Origin: Bigelowiella natans CCMP2755
Taxonomy: Eukaryota > Cercozoa > Chlorarachniophyceae
Direction of reading: 5' to 3'
NCBI GenBank assembly: GCA_000320545.1
Contig: ADNK01001212.1
Span: forward strand, 1 to 20,091
Length of the DNA: 20,091 nucleotides
A program made the translations under genes and the position numbers. Shown in pieces: positions 19,979 to 20,091 of the stretch. The stretch's first letter is position 1. The number at the start of each line of letters is the position of its first letter. The notes beneath the pieces are model-generated. The model did not search any database and was not told the DNA's origin. It was given only the letters and a program-made list of their open reading frames with translations.

Positions 19979-20066
19979 AAATCGAGGGGAGGAGGGAGTC
20001 ACGCAATCATCACCTGCATGGTGGGTATTATACGGCGAAGGGTTTTGCATGAATAAACACACGAAC
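16757..20066 (-). CDS. TBC-domain RabGAP with C-terminal PDZ domain (5' partial)
   Basis: Exons seen: 20066-20014, 19620-19549, 19293-19189, 18898-18830, 18215-18138, 17744-17661, 17553-17500, 17140-16757 (TGA); about 298 residues, with the rest beyond the window. The first two give the C-terminal half of a TBC fold: FVCLF, then FWDYLFCYGDEMLF and MALEILLHR. A helical coiled-coil part follows (KIGSLEYEISVLRTYFRK). Then comes a PDZ domain: REIIIEKVFDSGPFGLQLKT, PLVKKILIE, SSVEKGIQIGWQLVRINE, ISFKHCND, and a final Ala/Ile-rich helix and strand. The tail is Ser/Arg-rich and basic (RMRRFSIRNWFGSGKK). Known: TBC domains stimulate GTP hydrolysis by Rabs; the catalytic Arg and Gln fingers would lie upstream of the window. 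Introns after the second exon are all phase 0. The joint between the first two exons does not close in frame with standard GT-AG sites. TBC call moderate, PDZ call good. Confidence 0.75.
17314..17355. repeat. (TCA)n in a RabGAP intron
   Basis: TCATCG/TCATCA trinucleotide tract in the minus-strand intron 17499-17141. Confidence 0.9.
17579..17611. repeat. (AT)n in a RabGAP intron
   Basis: AT run close to the acceptor of the exon starting at 17553. Confidence 0.9.
17780..17831. repeat. (GAA)n in a RabGAP intron
   Basis: GAA tract that reads CTT on the coding strand, about 40 bases upstream of the acceptor for the exon starting at 17744; it probably serves as pyrimidine tract. Confidence 0.9.
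18522..18562. repeat. (AT)n in a RabGAP intron
   Basis: AT run in intron 18829-18216, immediately followed by degraded-looking sequence. Confidence 0.9.
18590..18810. other. Probable low-quality base calls
   Basis: Between an AT repeat and a C run of more than 20 (about 18787-18809) nearly every base is part of a short homopolymer (TTTTTTTT, CCCC, GGGGG, AAAAA). This is the look of slipped or late Sanger signal rather than biological sequence. It lies in an intron, so no exon is affected. Confidence 0.6.
19130..19160. repeat. (AT)n in a RabGAP intron
   Basis: AT run about 30 bases after the donor at 19188. Confidence 0.9.
19425..19462. repeat. (AT)n in a RabGAP intron
   Basis: AT run in intron 19548-19294. 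Confidence 0.9.
19876..19974. repeat. (CA)n and (AT)n in the first visible RabGAP intron
   Basis: CA tract (19876-19924, with T interruptions) followed by an AT tract (about 19938-19974) within the interval 20013-19621. A short possible exon near 19784-19796 was looked at but not accepted. Confidence 0.85.
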
Positions 20067-20091
20067 CTGGGGGTGAGGGGGGGGGGGAGAA

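Noticed and set aside
20014-20066. Cyclic-nucleotide phosphodiesterase HxxxH-like motif (NPSPYNTHHAGDD)
   Set aside because: The GDD is intronic, and the exon fits the WFxxLF segment of TBC before FWDYLF.

Overview
This is nuclear DNA of an intron-rich, microsatellite-rich eukaryote, most likely a free-living flagellated protist. Every gene I could assemble is split by GT-AG introns, except one short gene. TAA, TAG and TGA are all used as stops, so the code looks standard. The gene set (PTEN, a heterotrimeric G-protein gamma subunit, the ciliary dynein regulatory subunit DRC4, the NUS1 subunit of dolichol synthesis, a RabGAP) points to a ciliated unicellular eukaryote or an early-branching relative. 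I cannot name the lineage from the sequence alone.

Layout, with strands alternating strictly: (1) minus, 2739-45, a 4-exon unrecognised protein made of two copies of a CUE-like helix plus beta-sandwich module; (2) plus, 3270-6459, a 12-exon PPP-family Ser/Thr phosphatase of PP2A/4/6 type; (3) minus, 8854-7145, DRC4/GAS8 in two exons; (4) plus, 9159-10488, NUS1 in six exons; (5) minus, 14636-11855, a 13-exon gene encoding a helical N-terminus, coiled coil, split SH3 and complete PTEN phosphatase-C2; (6) plus, 14984-15196, G gamma; (7) minus, 20066-16757, the C-terminal part of a TBC RabGAP ending in a PDZ domain, whose 5' end lies outside the window.

The genes form three head-to-head pairs with short shared 5' spacers (530, 304 and 347 bp) and three longer tail-to-tail spacers (685, 1366 and 1560 bp). 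The tail-to-tail spacers are unlike the rest: they are crowded with CTAG/GCTAGC words. Two of them carry members of a palindromic, MITE-like repeat family sharing an arm of about 100 bp. Microsatellites (AT, CA, CT, GT, GAA, TCA) sit almost only in introns and spacers, and several directly form the pyrimidine tract or even the AG of a splice acceptor.

The most unusual item is the SH3-PTEN fusion: the SH3 fold is interrupted by an acidic insert and lacks the usual Trp pair. It is transcribed divergently from a G gamma gene. The PDZ-bearing RabGAP, the duplicated two-module protein and the palindromic repeat family also deserve a look. Gene models were joined by hand from splice sites, phase and family patterns. 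Positions 18590-18810 look like poor-quality base calls.
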